DNA of 64,000 bases from Synechococcus sp. UW140 (GTDB taxonomy: Bacteria; Cyanobacteriota; Cyanobacteriia; PCC-6307; Cyanobiaceae): contig NZ_UCOB01000006.1 of NCBI RefSeq assembly GCF_900474295.1, forward strand, positions 39,881 through 103,880, written 5' to 3'. Each line of letters starts with the position of its first letter. The stretch's first letter is position 1. Shown one piece after another: positions 19,667-28,975 of the stretch. The position numbers and the translations under genes are program-made. The notes under the pieces were generated by a model. The model worked only from the letters and a program-made list of their open reading frames with translations. It did not search any database and was not told the DNA's origin.

Positions 19667-20259
19667 TGCTCAAGAACGATCGCTGGATCACTGAGCAGGC
19701 TTCTGGCGGCATGCTTGAGCCGTTTCAGTCAGGGTTGGTGCGCCATCTCGACCCTGAACAGCGGCAGAGTCCTGTGCTCAGTTTTGGCTGTTCCTCCTAT
19801 GGCTATGACCTTCGTCTCTCGCCCCAGGAATTTCTGATCTTTAAGCATGTGCCTGGCACGGTGATGAACCCCAAGCGGTTCAACCCAGCCAATCTTGAGC
19901 CGACTGAGCTTCATCACGACGAAGACGGCGCCTATTTCATCCTTCCGGCTCATTCCTATGGCCTTGGTGTTGCCCTCGAAAAGATGAAGGTGCCGCCGAA
20001 TATCACGGTGATTTGCCTTGGAAAGAGCACCTATGCCCGGCTCGGCATCATCGTGAATACCACTCCTGCAGAAGCCAGTTGGGAGGGGCATCTCACCCTT
20101 GAATTCAGCAATAGTTCCGGAGCGGATTGCCGCATTTATGCCAACGAAGGCATCTGTCAGCTGTTGTTCTTTGAAGGTGATCCCTGCGACACCACCTACA
20201 GCGATCGGCAGGGCAAGTATCAGCACCAGCCTGAGAGGGTGACGTTGGCAAAGGTCTGA
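19666..20259 (+). CDS. dcd: dCTP deaminase
   Basis: A 197-residue trimeric enzyme of the dUTPase fold that converts dCTP to dUTP, feeding thymidylate synthesis. Key stretches are VLSFGCSSYGYDLRLSPQEF, ICLGKSTYARLGIIVNTTPA and EASWEGHLTLEFSNSSGADC, the last with the catalytic Glu region. It sits tail-to-tail with thyX (13 nt apart), which uses the resulting dUMP, and is translationally coupled to the CobO-like gene. Confidence 0.93.
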   Translation: MLKNDRWITEQASGGMLEPFQSGLVRHLDPEQRQSPVLSFGCSSYGYDLRLSPQEFLIFKHVPGTVMNPKRFNPANLEPTELHHDEDGAYFILPAHSYGLGVALEKMKVPPNITVICLGKSTYARLGIIVNTTPAEASWEGHLTLEFSNSSGADCRIYANEGICQLLFFEGDPCDTTYSDRQGKYQHQPERVTLAKV

Positions 20260-20260
20260 A

Positions 20261-20281
20261 GGCTCTCCCCTTCAGGGAGCC
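20261..20281. terminator. Inverted repeat between convergent dcd and thyX
   Basis: GGCTCTCCCC-TTCA-GGGAGCC forms a 7-bp stem with one bulged T, located between the two stop codons and extending into the thyX end. No long T run follows, so it would be a weak bidirectional terminator. Confidence 0.35.
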
Positions 20282-20997
20282 AGTCTGGCCTTGTGTAATC
20301 GGGTTTTTTCGTACCAGGCCCCGAACTCCGGAGCCCATTGCTGCAAGTGTGGCCACATCAGGTCGCACAACTCACGGATTTCTTGCTGGGCATCGAGCTT
20401 GGCTCTCAGATCCATGAAGTGAAGGAAAGCCCGAAGACTGAAGCTCACAACAAAGTGCTGGCGGTAGTCGAAGGGAAGGATTCCACGGGCATGCTCTTCG
20501 GCAAATCCGCTCTGAAGCAGGTCGCGATAGCGCTCAGCTCCCTGGCGACAGAGTTGGAGATCCTGTGCTCGTTGCTCCTCGCTGTAGGCATATTTCTTGC
20601 CTTGCCGATCGCTGTAGGTACCTAAGGGACGTAGGTAGAACACTTCCTCGAGGTCGAGTTCGCCGTTGGCTGCACGGCAGATTCGATCGCCGGTGTAGCG
20701 CATGGATTGGACGTCGAAACTCACTCCTACCCGGTGGGTCCGGGCCTGCTGCATCACTGAATGGGGAAACCAACCCACGTTCAGCACGATCTGGGCATGT
20801 TCGAGTGGGCCGTAATGGCCACGTTCCCCAGCGAGGAGCCGTTTCACACAAACTTCTCCAGCACGGCGTTCATCCGGCCACTGGTCTCTATCCCCGGCCA
20901 CGAAGCCTTCGCTGTAGTCCTGATGCATGCCGGCATACACACACTGCTGGGGGTTGGGTGTGGCGGCGATCAAGTCGACCCGGAAGCGAGGATCCAT
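20272..20997 (-). CDS. thyX: Flavin-dependent thymidylate synthase
   Basis: A 241-residue FAD enzyme that makes dTMP from dUMP with methylene-tetrahydrofolate. The ThyX signature appears as QQARTHRVGVSFDVQSMRYT (RHR-x5-S-x8-RY type with a cyanobacterial variation). GPLEHAQIVLNVGWFPHSV and ILPFDYRQHFVVSFSLRAFL are also typical. The ATG at 20997 begins MDPRFRVDLI; the longer frame to 21036 would add 13 residues. No thyA is seen in the window. Confidence 0.92.
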   Translation of the reverse strand: MDPRFRVDLIAATPNPQQCVYAGMHQDYSEGFVAGDRDQWPDERRAGEVCVKRLLAGERGHYGPLEHAQIVLNVGWFPHSVMQQARTHRVGVSFDVQSMRYTGDRICRAANGELDLEEVFYLRPLGTYSDRQGKKYAYSEEQRAQDLQLCRQGAERYRDLLQSGFAEEHARGILPFDYRQHFVVSFSLRAFLHFMDLRAKLDAQQEIRELCDLMWPHLQQWAPEFGAWYEKTRLHKARLAP

Positions 20998-21047
20998 AGC
21001 GGATGGGAATGAAATGAACGGGTCTTGGCCGATCATGGCCGTTTCTT

Positions 21048-21608
21048 TCAGCCGTGGCTGCGAGGCCCGGCACTGCCGGATGTGGCTGTAGCAATTGAAT
21101 CGACAGGTTCTAGGGCGCTAATGCTGCCGATACCCGAGAACTGCGGTAGGGGCGTTCCTTCGATCAGTGCTGTGCTGAGTGCTTCAAGTTCGGCGGGTGT
21201 GCGCACACCAAGCGATCTGCCGCGTAGCTCCCCATCGGCGTCGAACAGATTCAGCTGAGGAATGCCGTTGACCTCATAGCGCTCAATCAAGTCCTGCCAT
21301 TGGGGGTTGTCGATATTGATCAGCACCACATCCATCCGTCCGCTGGTGCGTCGTTCGGTGTCCAGCATCGCTGGTGCCATCTCCCGGCAGGCCTCGCACC
21401 AGTCGGCATAAAACTCGAGCATGGTTGGAGTTTGATTGCTCAGAGCCACTTCCGGCGCAAGTGATCGACGTGCGAGTTGATCCATCGGTGATTCCGCCGA
21501 CATGCCATTGCGCAGCAAAAAGAGCATCACCGCCAACACCACCGCGCTGATCACAAGCAGGATCTTTTGTAGTGCGCTCAGGCTCGCGGACGCGGACTGA
21601 CCGGTCAT
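21048..21608 (-). CDS. Membrane-anchored thioredoxin-like protein (TxlA/HCF164 type)
   Basis: A 186-residue protein. It has an N-terminal membrane anchor (ILLVISAVVLAVMLFLLR, about residues 16-33) and a thioredoxin fold with the redox motif YADWCEACREMAP near residue 70 and cis-Pro segment VNGIPQLNLFD. The C-terminal tail is Ser/Ala-rich. Cyanobacterial TxlA and plant HCF164 of this type donate electrons for cytochrome c/b6f maturation on the lumen side. It lies 50 nt upstream of thyX on the same strand. Confidence 0.86.
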   Translation of the reverse strand: MTGQSASASLSALQKILLVISAVVLAVMLFLLRNGMSAESPMDQLARRSLAPEVALSNQTPTMLEFYADWCEACREMAPAMLDTERRTSGRMDVVLINIDNPQWQDLIERYEVNGIPQLNLFDADGELRGRSLGVRTPAELEALSTALIEGTPLPQFSGIGSISALEPVDSIATATSGSAGPRSHG

Positions 21609-21687
21609 GCCGAACTTCAGAGACGGACGTCACTCTGGCAGGCTCTCGTGAACGGCGTTGCTAGCGTTTGATCAAGCGCGACTGCCG

Positions 21688-22191
21688 ATGCCGCTGCTGA
21701 GATTTTTGCTGCTGCCTTTTCGAGCACCATTGGTGCTGCTCCTGTTCGGGGTGGCGACGGTGATGGGCCACCACTGGACAGTGTTCCAACAGGGGCTCAT
21801 TCAAGGGGAAGGCCTGGATCCTCAGATCTATTGGACGGTGGAGGTGGTCCAGTCTCTGGTGGTGGTGATCATTTGCACCATGCCGGATTTGCTGCTTCGT
21901 CAAATCTCGATGCTGATGGCCTCTAGCAGGGTCTTTAGCCTGGTGGTCACCTTGCTCTTGGTGATTACAGGTGGTTTGTATGTCTTGCAGCTGAAGTTGC
22001 TGGCTGATGTGCTGATTCTTGCCTCAGCTGTGCTTTTGGCTCGTTTGGATCTCACCCGAATCAGGGTGGTGCCGCCGCCTGTCGTGATGGCTTTCTGGAT
22101 GGCGATGATTGTGCTGGCTGGGATCTGGCTGGGCCATTCCTTGCCGAGCCCGCTATGGCCATTGGCGGTTCCAGCGTCGATCAGTCTCTGA
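21688..22191 (+). CDS. Conserved membrane protein, about four to five TM helices
   Basis: A 167-residue very hydrophobic protein with helices near residues 8-27, 49-70, 80-101, 107-122 and 132-153. The short loops contain TVFQQGLIQGEGLDPQIYWT and RLDLTRIRVVPPP. I do not recognise the family. The ATG at 21688 starts just before the first helix; the frame is open to 21658. It is divergent from txlA and convergent with the lytic transglycosylase gene. Confidence 0.7.
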   Translation: MPLLRFLLLPFRAPLVLLLFGVATVMGHHWTVFQQGLIQGEGLDPQIYWTVEVVQSLVVVIICTMPDLLLRQISMLMASSRVFSLVVTLLLVITGGLYVLQLKLLADVLILASAVLLARLDLTRIRVVPPPVVMAFWMAMIVLAGIWLGHSLPSPLWPLAVPASISL

Positions 22192-22209
22192 AACAGATAG
22201 CCCCCTAGG

Positions 22210-24303
22210 TCAATCGTTTGCGCTTTCAGCGTGTCGTGGTGAGCAGGGGGCCTGGTTGCTCTGCAGGTATGCCCAGAGGTTGCCCAGCACTTTTTTGGTG
22301 TAGATCCTCGTTTCCGGGTAGGGGATTCGTTCACTCCAGAGTTCCGGGTCCTGCTCTAGCTCGTCGCTGCGCCAACCTCCGGCGGCTCCTGGACCGGCGT
22401 TGTAGCTCGCCACCGTGAGCCAGGGGTTGCCTTGCCACTGGTGCAACAGTTGGCCTAAGTAGCGGGCTCCGAGTCTGGAGTTGACCTTCGGATCCTTCAG
22501 CTCCTTGTCATTGAGACTGCGTCCGGCCAATTCGGTTGCTGTGGCGGGCATCAGCTGCATTAACCCTTGGGCACCCACAACCGAACGCACCCCGGGTGAA
22601 TAGCGGGATTCCTGTTTGGCGATTGCTCGCAGTAGGGCTTCATGCACGTTCTCTTTGTGGGCCGCCGCCGCAAAGACAGCGGTGAACGGACGGGGATGTT
22701 GGAGATGATGCAGGTTCCAGCGCATGTTGCAGCTTTCACCCACGAGACGCAGGCTCGTGCGCCAAAGAGTGTCGAGCCCACCCCAGTGATCTCCGACAGC
22801 GAGGCGAAGTCGCCCTGTCGTGATCATCTCCGGGTGATCGGGTGCAGGGCTAAGTGATGTGGGATCCAGCCGGCTGGCATGACGGCTGCGCCAGCTTTCC
22901 CAGGCCTCCTTCGCCATGCCCAGTCGCCATAGGTTGTTGACTAGGGCGTCGTCGCTCTTGAGAGGGCGCCAGTTCAAGCTCGGAGGGCTTGTGTCTCGAT
23001 CACCAGAGTTCAACTTGGCCTCAGCAGCTTGATTCAGACCGGGAAGCGTGTCTTGCCCAAGCCGGGCTGAGGCTCGCCACGTGTAGTACCCCGGAGGATG
23101 CTGTTTCAGCAGCGTTTGCCATTGGCGTTTGGCCTCCGCAGCACGCCCTTGCTTGGCAAGGCTGAGCCCGAGCCAAAAGCGCTGCCGTGCTGCTAGCGGT
23201 TCCGGCAGCACGGTGGTGGCCAATGCCTGCAGCCAGCCTTCTGCCTGCTGCCAACGACCAGCCAAGAGTTCCGCTCGTGCCAGGTCCCACTGCAGCTGCC
23301 AACTGGCTGGATGCTTCGGCCATCGTTGGAAGACAGAGGCAGCTTTGCGCTTCCCCAGGCGCACCTCCGCGGTAGCGATATCGGCGGACTGATCGCGCAA
23401 CGATTGCGGCAGTTGGGCTAGCAGCGTTGCCTTCGGGTACAAGGGCTCGCTCAGGAGGCGTGCCGCCTCGAGGCCAGTGGCACCAACAGGATTGGCACTG
23501 CTATGGGTCAGTGCCACCAGTAAGCGTTCCCCCTTGGACTGCTGTTCTTGCGTGCCGTGCAGCAAGGCTCGGCCGATGCTCAGGGCAGTGGCGGGTTGAG
23601 GGGGTGCTCCCTGCAGGCAGTCGAGGCTTGCCTGTCCATCCCCGAGGGTCGCCAGGGCCCTGGCCAGTAACTGACGCTCGTCGTTGCTGGGGGCGGCGGC
23701 AGTGGTGCTCAAGAGGCAGGCCTCACGGATGACCCCCCCGGCGCCATGGTGGCCTGGGCCCCAGCGGGCTAGATGGAGCGCCTGCTTGGTTTCCACAGCA
23801 CGTTCAAGGCTGGCGGGATGGGCTGGATGCTGCTTCAGCAGGTGTTGTGTGAGGTCAGGGTTTGTCCTGGAGAGGTGATAGGCAGCATCCGCACTGAGCG
23901 GGCTGTCAGGGAAAAGCAGCACCAGTGCCTGCCAGCGAGACTTGGCGCGATCAAGGTCGCCTAGTTGGCTTGCCGTACTGGCTTGTTGTTGCAGGACAGC
24001 GGCGGCAATCGGTGCCGATCCCCAGGCCTGTCCATGCAGCAACCGTTGCCGGCGCCTTTGAGAGTCTTGATCGGCGCTCGCTAGCAGCAAGGCGGCTTCG
24101 CGCCGTTGGCCGGGATCCCATGACCATCGGTAGTGCTTCCAAAGCATTGCCTCGCTGGCGGCAGGGGTGAGCACGGTGTGCTGGTGTCGCAGCAGCTGCT
24201 GACCGGCCAGGATCAGCCCCACGCTGCCGATCACTGTGCCGCCGAGTAGCAGCAGGCCGCGGGAAGTACGCTCAGTCAAACCGCCGGCGCGAACTGCTGG
24301 CAT
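22210..24303 (-). CDS. Membrane-anchored lytic transglycosylase (SLT family)
   Basis: About 697 residues. An N-terminal anchor (GLLLLGGTVIGSVGLILAGQ) is followed by a long TPR-like helical region (RAKSRWQALVLLFPDSPLSA, AEAKRQWQTLLKQHPPGYYT) and a C-terminal SLT domain. The catalytic Glu is in AIAKQESRYSPGVRS; GAQGLMQLMPATA and VASYNAGPGA are standard. It cleaves peptidoglycan glycan strands to 1,6-anhydro ends, in the manner of soluble Slt70. The start at 24303 lies 14 nt from a divergent small gene. The frame is open to 24393, but upstream residues look non-native. Confidence 0.9.
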   Translation of the reverse strand: MPAVRAGGLTERTSRGLLLLGGTVIGSVGLILAGQQLLRHQHTVLTPAASEAMLWKHYRWSWDPGQRREAALLLASADQDSQRRRQRLLHGQAWGSAPIAAAVLQQQASTASQLGDLDRAKSRWQALVLLFPDSPLSADAAYHLSRTNPDLTQHLLKQHPAHPASLERAVETKQALHLARWGPGHHGAGGVIREACLLSTTAAAPSNDERQLLARALATLGDGQASLDCLQGAPPQPATALSIGRALLHGTQEQQSKGERLLVALTHSSANPVGATGLEAARLLSEPLYPKATLLAQLPQSLRDQSADIATAEVRLGKRKAASVFQRWPKHPASWQLQWDLARAELLAGRWQQAEGWLQALATTVLPEPLAARQRFWLGLSLAKQGRAAEAKRQWQTLLKQHPPGYYTWRASARLGQDTLPGLNQAAEAKLNSGDRDTSPPSLNWRPLKSDDALVNNLWRLGMAKEAWESWRSRHASRLDPTSLSPAPDHPEMITTGRLRLAVGDHWGGLDTLWRTSLRLVGESCNMRWNLHHLQHPRPFTAVFAAAAHKENVHEALLRAIAKQESRYSPGVRSVVGAQGLMQLMPATATELAGRSLNDKELKDPKVNSRLGARYLGQLLHQWQGNPWLTVASYNAGPGAAGGWRSDELEQDPELWSERIPYPETRIYTKKVLGNLWAYLQSNQAPCSPRHAESAND

Positions 24304-24317
24304 TCTGTTGCTGAGGC

Positions 24318-24533
24318 ATGACCTCTGGCATGGCGAGGGTGAAGCGAGAGTCGCATCCGGGAGAGTTCCAGCGCCGACGGATTGCACTGGCATGGTTGCT
24401 CTTGCTTTTGATTTGGGGCGGGCGATGGATCTGGCCTCTGCTGTGGCTACCCGGCTGGGTGGTGGTGCTCATCGCTGTCTGGGCAGTGCTGGAGCTGGCG
24501 GGATTGCTGCTGGCCGCGAAGCGCTGGCGGTGA
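24318..24533 (+). CDS. Small membrane protein
   Basis: A 71-residue protein with a basic start ([16 protein letters not shown]) and two closely spaced hydrophobic segments rich in Trp and Leu ([20 protein letters not shown] and [19 protein letters not shown]). I do not recognise the family. The first ATG at 24318 is only 14 nt from the divergent transglycosylase start; an ATG at 24330 would give a little more promoter room. glmM follows 46 nt downstream. Confidence 0.6.
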   Translation: MTSGMARVKRESHPGEFQRRRIALAWLLLLLIWGGRWIWPLLWLPGWVVVLIAVWAVLELAGLLLAAKRWR

Positions 24534-24579
24534 GACGCCTGGAAGCGGCTTAATCTCCAGCTCTCTCAACTGCGACCTG

Positions 24580-25980
24580 ATGGCCGACCACGCCACTCCG
24601 CCCCTGGGGATGCCCCACCATCCCTCCCAGGCGGCCTTCGGCACTGATGGTCTGCGTGGACGGGTAGGTTCTGCGATCACGCCCGCGTTGGCCCTTCAGG
24701 TGGGCTATTGGTGCGGCCGCGTGTTCCCGCGGCAGGGTCCGGTGCTGATTGGCATGGATTCACGCTGCAGTGGCTCCATGGTGGTGTCGGCGCTCACGGC
24801 CGGTCTCACCGCTGCGGGGCGTGAGGTTTGGACCTTGGGACTGTGCGCTACCCCGGCGGTGCCCCACTTGATCCGTCGATGCGGTGCCGCCGGTGGCTTG
24901 ATGGTGTCTGCCAGCCATAACCCGCCACATGACAATGGCATCAAGGTGTTTGGTGCGGATGGCAACAAGGTGCGCCCTGAGTTGCAGCAGGCGATCGAGT
25001 CTGGGCTGCGTGGTGCGTCAGCCGCCTCCGCTCCAGCCGAGGTGGAGCCGGCCTGTGCACCCGCCCATCACCGCCCGGAACTGCTCCAGCATTACCGGGA
25101 TGGTTTGCTGGCCAGCGTGCCTGGCCAGGGACTCAAGGGGGTGAAGCTGGTGCTGGATCTCTGTTGGGGATCGGCCACGGCCCTCGGTGCGGAGGTGTTT
25201 CAGGCTCTTGGTGCCGATCTCGCGGTGCTGCACGGAGAACCGGATGGCACCCGCATCAATGTTGGTTGCGGCTCCACCCATCTCGAACCCTTGCGGGAAG
25301 CGGTGATGACAAGTGGTGCCGCCATGGGCTTTGCCTTCGATGGCGATGCTGACCGCATGTTGGCTGTGGATGGTCAGGGTCGGGTGGTTGATGGAGACCA
25401 CGTGCTCTATCTCTGGGGATCGGCACTGCAGGATCAGGCGGCTCTGCCTGATCAGCTTCTCGTTGCCACAGTGATGTCAAACCTTGGCTTCGAACGGGCC
25501 TGGCAGGCGCGAGGCGGTGTCCTCCAACGCACTGCTGTGGGCGATCAGCACGTGCATGCGGCGATGGTGAGCTCTGGCGCCGCCCTTGGCGGTGAGCAAT
25601 CGGGCCACATCCTCTCGTCGGCCCATGGTCTGGCAGGCGATGGGGTGCTCACCGCTCTTCAGATCGCCAACCTCTGCCAGCAGCGGGAGCTCAGCCTGGC
25701 CGAGTTATTGGATCAAAGTTTCCAGCCTTATCCCCAAAAGTTGGTGAACGTGCGGGTGCCTGATCTGAGCCGGCGCAAACATTGGGATCGCTGTGAGCCT
25801 TTGCATGCGCTCGTGCGTGAAGCAGAGGAAGCGATGGCTGATCAGGGGCGTGTTTTGGTGCGGGCCAGCGGCACCGAACCCCTGTTGAGAGTGATGGTTG
25901 AGGCGGCAGAGCAAGCCAGTGTGGACCTCTGGACTGAGCGTCTTGCCGTTGCTGCTGATCAGCATCTCAATGCGGCCTGA
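24580..25980 (+). CDS. glmM: Phosphoglucosamine mutase
   Basis: A 466-residue alpha-D-phosphohexomutase that converts glucosamine-6-phosphate to glucosamine-1-phosphate for UDP-GlcNAc synthesis. The phosphoserine loop is [18 protein letters not shown] near residue 109, the metal loop [13 protein letters not shown], and the sugar loop [24 protein letters not shown] binds phosphate near the C-terminus. Its end overlaps the convergent BadF-type kinase gene by 14 nt. The neighbourhood (transglycosylase, glmM, sugar kinase) fits peptidoglycan amino-sugar metabolism. Confidence 0.95.
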   Translation: MADHATPPLGMPHHPSQAAFGTDGLRGRVGSAITPALALQVGYWCGRVFPRQGPVLIGMDSRCSGSMVVSALTAGLTAAGREVWTLGLCATPAVPHLIRRCGAAGGLMVSASHNPPHDNGIKVFGADGNKVRPELQQAIESGLRGASAASAPAEVEPACAPAHHRPELLQHYRDGLLASVPGQGLKGVKLVLDLCWGSATALGAEVFQALGADLAVLHGEPDGTRINVGCGSTHLEPLREAVMTSGAAMGFAFDGDADRMLAVDGQGRVVDGDHVLYLWGSALQDQAALPDQLLVATVMSNLGFERAWQARGGVLQRTAVGDQHVHAAMVSSGAALGGEQSGHILSSAHGLAGDGVLTALQIANLCQQRELSLAELLDQSFQPYPQKLVNVRVPDLSRRKHWDRCEPLHALVREAEEAMADQGRVLVRASGTEPLLRVMVEAAEQASVDLWTERLAVAADQHLNAA

Positions 25981-26935
25981 GTAGCCCTAGGGCCAGGCTC
26001 AGAGCACCGTCGCAGGCGTCACCGGCGCTACTAACCCATTGCCAGTGGGGCAGCTTGGCCGTGAGGTGTTGCTCCACCAGGTTGCGGAGCAAACGAAGAT
26101 GGGTAATCGCGCCTCCCTGGGCACTGATCGATGCCGAGGGAAGGTCTAAAGCTTTGGCGACCGCAGCCACAGCTTCTGCCAACGCCATGGCCGAGTGATC
26201 GAGCACTTGAAGGGCCTGTTTGTCGCCGGCCTGGGCCTCAGCTTCCACCAGCGGGGCTAAGCGGGCTATGGCAGCCACGCCCATCTCCTGGCCTGCTGCC
26301 AGTGTTTTGATCGCTTCGGGGCTGCTGCACCCCAGAGCTGTCCAGAGTTGGTCCAATAATCGAGTCTTGGGTAAACGACCATCGGCCATGCGCAGGCTCA
26401 GCTGTAGGCCCTGATGGCCGATGTCATAGGCCGATCCGGCGCCGTCGAGCCGCCAGCCCCAGCCTCCGCTGCGGTGTTCTCGCCCCTCGGCATTGCGGCC
26501 AAGGCAAATCATGCCGGTGCCGCTGATCAGCACAATCCCGGCTTCTTGAGGAAAGGCGGCATGCAGGGCCGTGCGTTCGTCGCCGTTCACAAGGGCCAAG
26601 GCCGGGTCGAGTTGGAGGGCTTGGCAGAGCAACGCATGCCCGCGTTGTTGCAGGGCCGTGCCCTGTTCGATGCCGCTGGCGCCAACGACGGCTGCCTTGA
26701 TCGGGGTGGTTTGGGGCAGGGCTGCTTCTGTGAGGGCAGCGTTCAGGCTGGAGCGAATCGCGGCTTGGAAGGCGGCTTCGCCACCTTCGGCAGCGAGGTG
26801 GCAGACCCCACTCCCCTCGCCTTCGCCGACGATTGATCCAGCACCTGCATCGGCCCCTGGTTCAGGGTTGGAGAGCCAGCGTTGCAGGCGGCAGCGGGTG
26901 TGGGTTTGACCGGCATCGAATCCGGCGATCAGCAT
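25967..26935 (-). CDS. BadF/BadG/BcrA/BcrD ATPase family protein, probable N-acetylglucosamine-type kinase
   Basis: A 322-residue ASKHA-fold protein. The N-terminal phosphate loop is [35 protein letters not shown] and [11 protein letters not shown] provide the second phosphate and adenosine motifs. Sequence style matches BadF-type kinases related to GlcNAc kinase. The position beside glmM and near a lytic transglycosylase supports amino-sugar salvage, but the substrate is inferred. It overlaps the upstream ictB gene by 7 nt. Confidence 0.75.
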   Translation of the reverse strand: MLIAGFDAGQTHTRCRLQRWLSNPEPGADAGAGSIVGEGEGSGVCHLAAEGGEAAFQAAIRSSLNAALTEAALPQTTPIKAAVVGASGIEQGTALQQRGHALLCQALQLDPALALVNGDERTALHAAFPQEAGIVLISGTGMICLGRNAEGREHRSGGWGWRLDGAGSAYDIGHQGLQLSLRMADGRLPKTRLLDQLWTALGCSSPEAIKTLAAGQEMGVAAIARLAPLVEAEAQAGDKQALQVLDHSAMALAEAVAAVAKALDLPSASISAQGGAITHLRLLRNLVEQHLTAKLPHWQWVSSAGDACDGALSLALGLLRPH

Positions 26936-28266
26936 GGTTGTTCCCTTGCGTCGATGAGGTTTGTTTCGTCAGTGGTGGTGAAGGGTTGGGCCAGGGTGGC
27001 GAGGCAGAACAAGCCAACGATCTGCACTTCCGGCCGAAAGAAGATCGTGTCTGTGGCGCCTTGCACCACCAAGCCAGCAATAGCGGCAAGGCTCGCCAGC
27101 CGAGGCAAGTTCAGCAGCCCTTCACCTCCGAGCCCGATGAGGCCGCGGCGCAGACTGCTCATAAGCAAACCAAGGCTGGCGATGAGGCCTGGGATTCCTG
27201 TTTCTACCAGGATCTCGAGAGGTACTGAGTAGGCGCTGAGGGCATTGAATCGTGGCTGCTGATAGAGGGGGTAGATGCTGTTGAAGGCGTTATTGCCAGG
27301 GCCGATGCCCAGCCAAGGTCGGTCTTGAACCATTGCGATCGAGGCCATCCAGACGTTGATCCGGAAGTTGTTGGAGCTATCGCCACGACCTGCCAGCAGG
27401 CTGGCGACGCGGGTGCGAATTGGTTCCACCTGGGTTGCGGCTACGGCAGTTAGGGCGATTGCCAGCATGAGCAGGCCAAGAGGAAGGAGCCGCCGCCAGA
27501 GCGGCGGCCAATGGCGGATCCCCCGCAGCAGCAGGAGCAGCAGCACAAGGCCGAGGGCCGCCACCATTCCCAGCCAGCCGCCGCGGCTGTAGCTGAACAG
27601 CGTCGCGCCCGTTCCCAGAATTAGGGAAGTGCCGGCGAACAGCCGTTGCCCCCAGGTGCGCCAACGCAGCAGTGCCACCAGGGCGATGGGCAGGATCGGC
27701 ACCAGATAACCCGCCAGCAAATTGGGATTGCCGAGGGGGCCATAGATGCGAATCGTGCCTTCGGCAACGGAATTGGGATCAGCCCAGCCGGCGAGTTCTT
27801 CGGTCGGTCCGTACAGCTGACGCAGGGCCAGCACACTGCTGAGCAAACTGCCGCTGAGCAGCGCTGCCACGAGACGATCCCACCAGATCGGACGCTCGTG
27901 CAGGAGTTGGCGCATCAGGGCATAGACCCCGAGATAGCTGAGGAGCTTGATCAGGCCCTTTGCCGCAGCGATTGGCACAGGCGAAAACCCTGTGGTCAGA
28001 ATGGCAATGGCCAGGTAGAGCAGCATCCAGCCGCTGATCGCACCAAGTCGACCCGGTGGGGTGATGAGGGCCAAGAGCAGCCACAGGGCACCACAGGCCA
28101 TCATCACCAGGCTGAGACCTGTGCGGCTGATCACGGGCAAAGTGGCCAGCAGAGCCATCAGCACCAGGCAGGCTGTGGCCTGCAGGCGCTTCTGTTGGCC
28201 GCTCGAGCAGGGGAGCCATCCCTGCCAGCGCAGCAATAACGGAGGTGTGGCAACCGCATCAGCCAT
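26929..28266 (-). CDS. ictB: IctB family putative bicarbonate transporter / O-antigen ligase-like membrane protein
   Basis: A 445-residue polytopic protein with about ten to twelve helices and a Wzy/ligase-type loop (IYGPLGNPNLLAGYLVPILP; WLGIGPGNNAFNSIYPLYQQ). The sequence closely resembles cyanobacterial IctB, named for inorganic carbon accumulation, though its family is that of O-antigen ligases and transport has not been firmly proved. The ATG at 28266 forms a TGATG junction with trmB. It may belong to the trmB-ictB-badF operon. Confidence 0.85.
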   Translation of the reverse strand: MADAVATPPLLLRWQGWLPCSSGQQKRLQATACLVLMALLATLPVISRTGLSLVMMACGALWLLLALITPPGRLGAISGWMLLYLAIAILTTGFSPVPIAAAKGLIKLLSYLGVYALMRQLLHERPIWWDRLVAALLSGSLLSSVLALRQLYGPTEELAGWADPNSVAEGTIRIYGPLGNPNLLAGYLVPILPIALVALLRWRTWGQRLFAGTSLILGTGATLFSYSRGGWLGMVAALGLVLLLLLLRGIRHWPPLWRRLLPLGLLMLAIALTAVAATQVEPIRTRVASLLAGRGDSSNNFRINVWMASIAMVQDRPWLGIGPGNNAFNSIYPLYQQPRFNALSAYSVPLEILVETGIPGLIASLGLLMSSLRRGLIGLGGEGLLNLPRLASLAAIAGLVVQGATDTIFFRPEVQIVGLFCLATLAQPFTTTDETNLIDAREQPC

Positions 28267-28973
28267 CACGGGGAGGGTGTGGTGTCCGCTGAATTATCAA
28301 CCCGTTCCCAGGATTGTTCGAGTTCTGCAACGGATGGCAGTGGCGTGTTGTTGCGGCGGTACAACACCCGGTACACCGGCAGCTGCTGCTCCAACACGTA
28401 ACGCTCTCGTTCTGTCGGCACGGGTAGAGGATTGTCCCCTCGCCAGGGACGGGTGTCCTCCTTGGGGCGAGCAAAGCATCCACTCAGTTCGGTGAGAGCC
28501 ACCATCGGCTTGATCACCTCGAGGACATCGCTCTGGATGAACAGTTCGCGGCCCTGCTGGAGTGTGGAGGCGATGGCGAGCAGCAGGGAGGGTTGTAGCA
28601 CCCGCCGTTTCTGGTGCCGTTTCTTGAACCACGGGTCCGGGAATTGAATCGACACGCGCTGGAGACGATCGGGCGGTAGCGCTTCCATCCAGCCCTCCAC
28701 GCTCACGTTGGCGTTGCAGAAGAGGAAATGGAGGTTGTGCAGCTCCCTGGTCTCCCGATCGCGTTGGGCTGCATCCACAAGGGGCCTGCGGATTTCGACG
28801 CCAAGGTGATTCCAGTGTGGCTGGGTTTCCGCCAGGGCTAGCAAGAACTGGCCCCTGGCAGAGCCGATGTCCAGGTGGATGGGTCGGCTCGGATCGTCAA
28901 ACAGCGCATCGGGCCCGGGCAGCTCCCGGGGCAGCTGGAAAAACCGGCTGAGGGGATTGACGTGCTGGCGCAA
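28266..28973 (-). CDS. trmB: tRNA (guanine-N7-)-methyltransferase
   Basis: A 235-residue SAM-dependent enzyme that methylates G46 in tRNA. The SAM site is [18 protein letters not shown] near residue 33; [40 protein letters not shown] and [10 protein letters not shown] are family signatures. The start is TTG at 28973 ([12 protein letters not shown]), 2 nt after the FIST gene. Its stop overlaps the ictB start. Confidence 0.93.
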   Translation of the reverse strand: MRQHVNPLSRFFQLPRELPGPDALFDDPSRPIHLDIGSARGQFLLALAETQPHWNHLGVEIRRPLVDAAQRDRETRELHNLHFLFCNANVSVEGWMEALPPDRLQRVSIQFPDPWFKKRHQKRRVLQPSLLLAIASTLQQGRELFIQSDVLEVIKPMVALTELSGCFARPKEDTRPWRGDNPLPVPTERERYVLEQQLPVYRVLYRRNNTPLPSVAELEQSWERVDNSADTTPSP

Positions 28974-28975
28974 GA

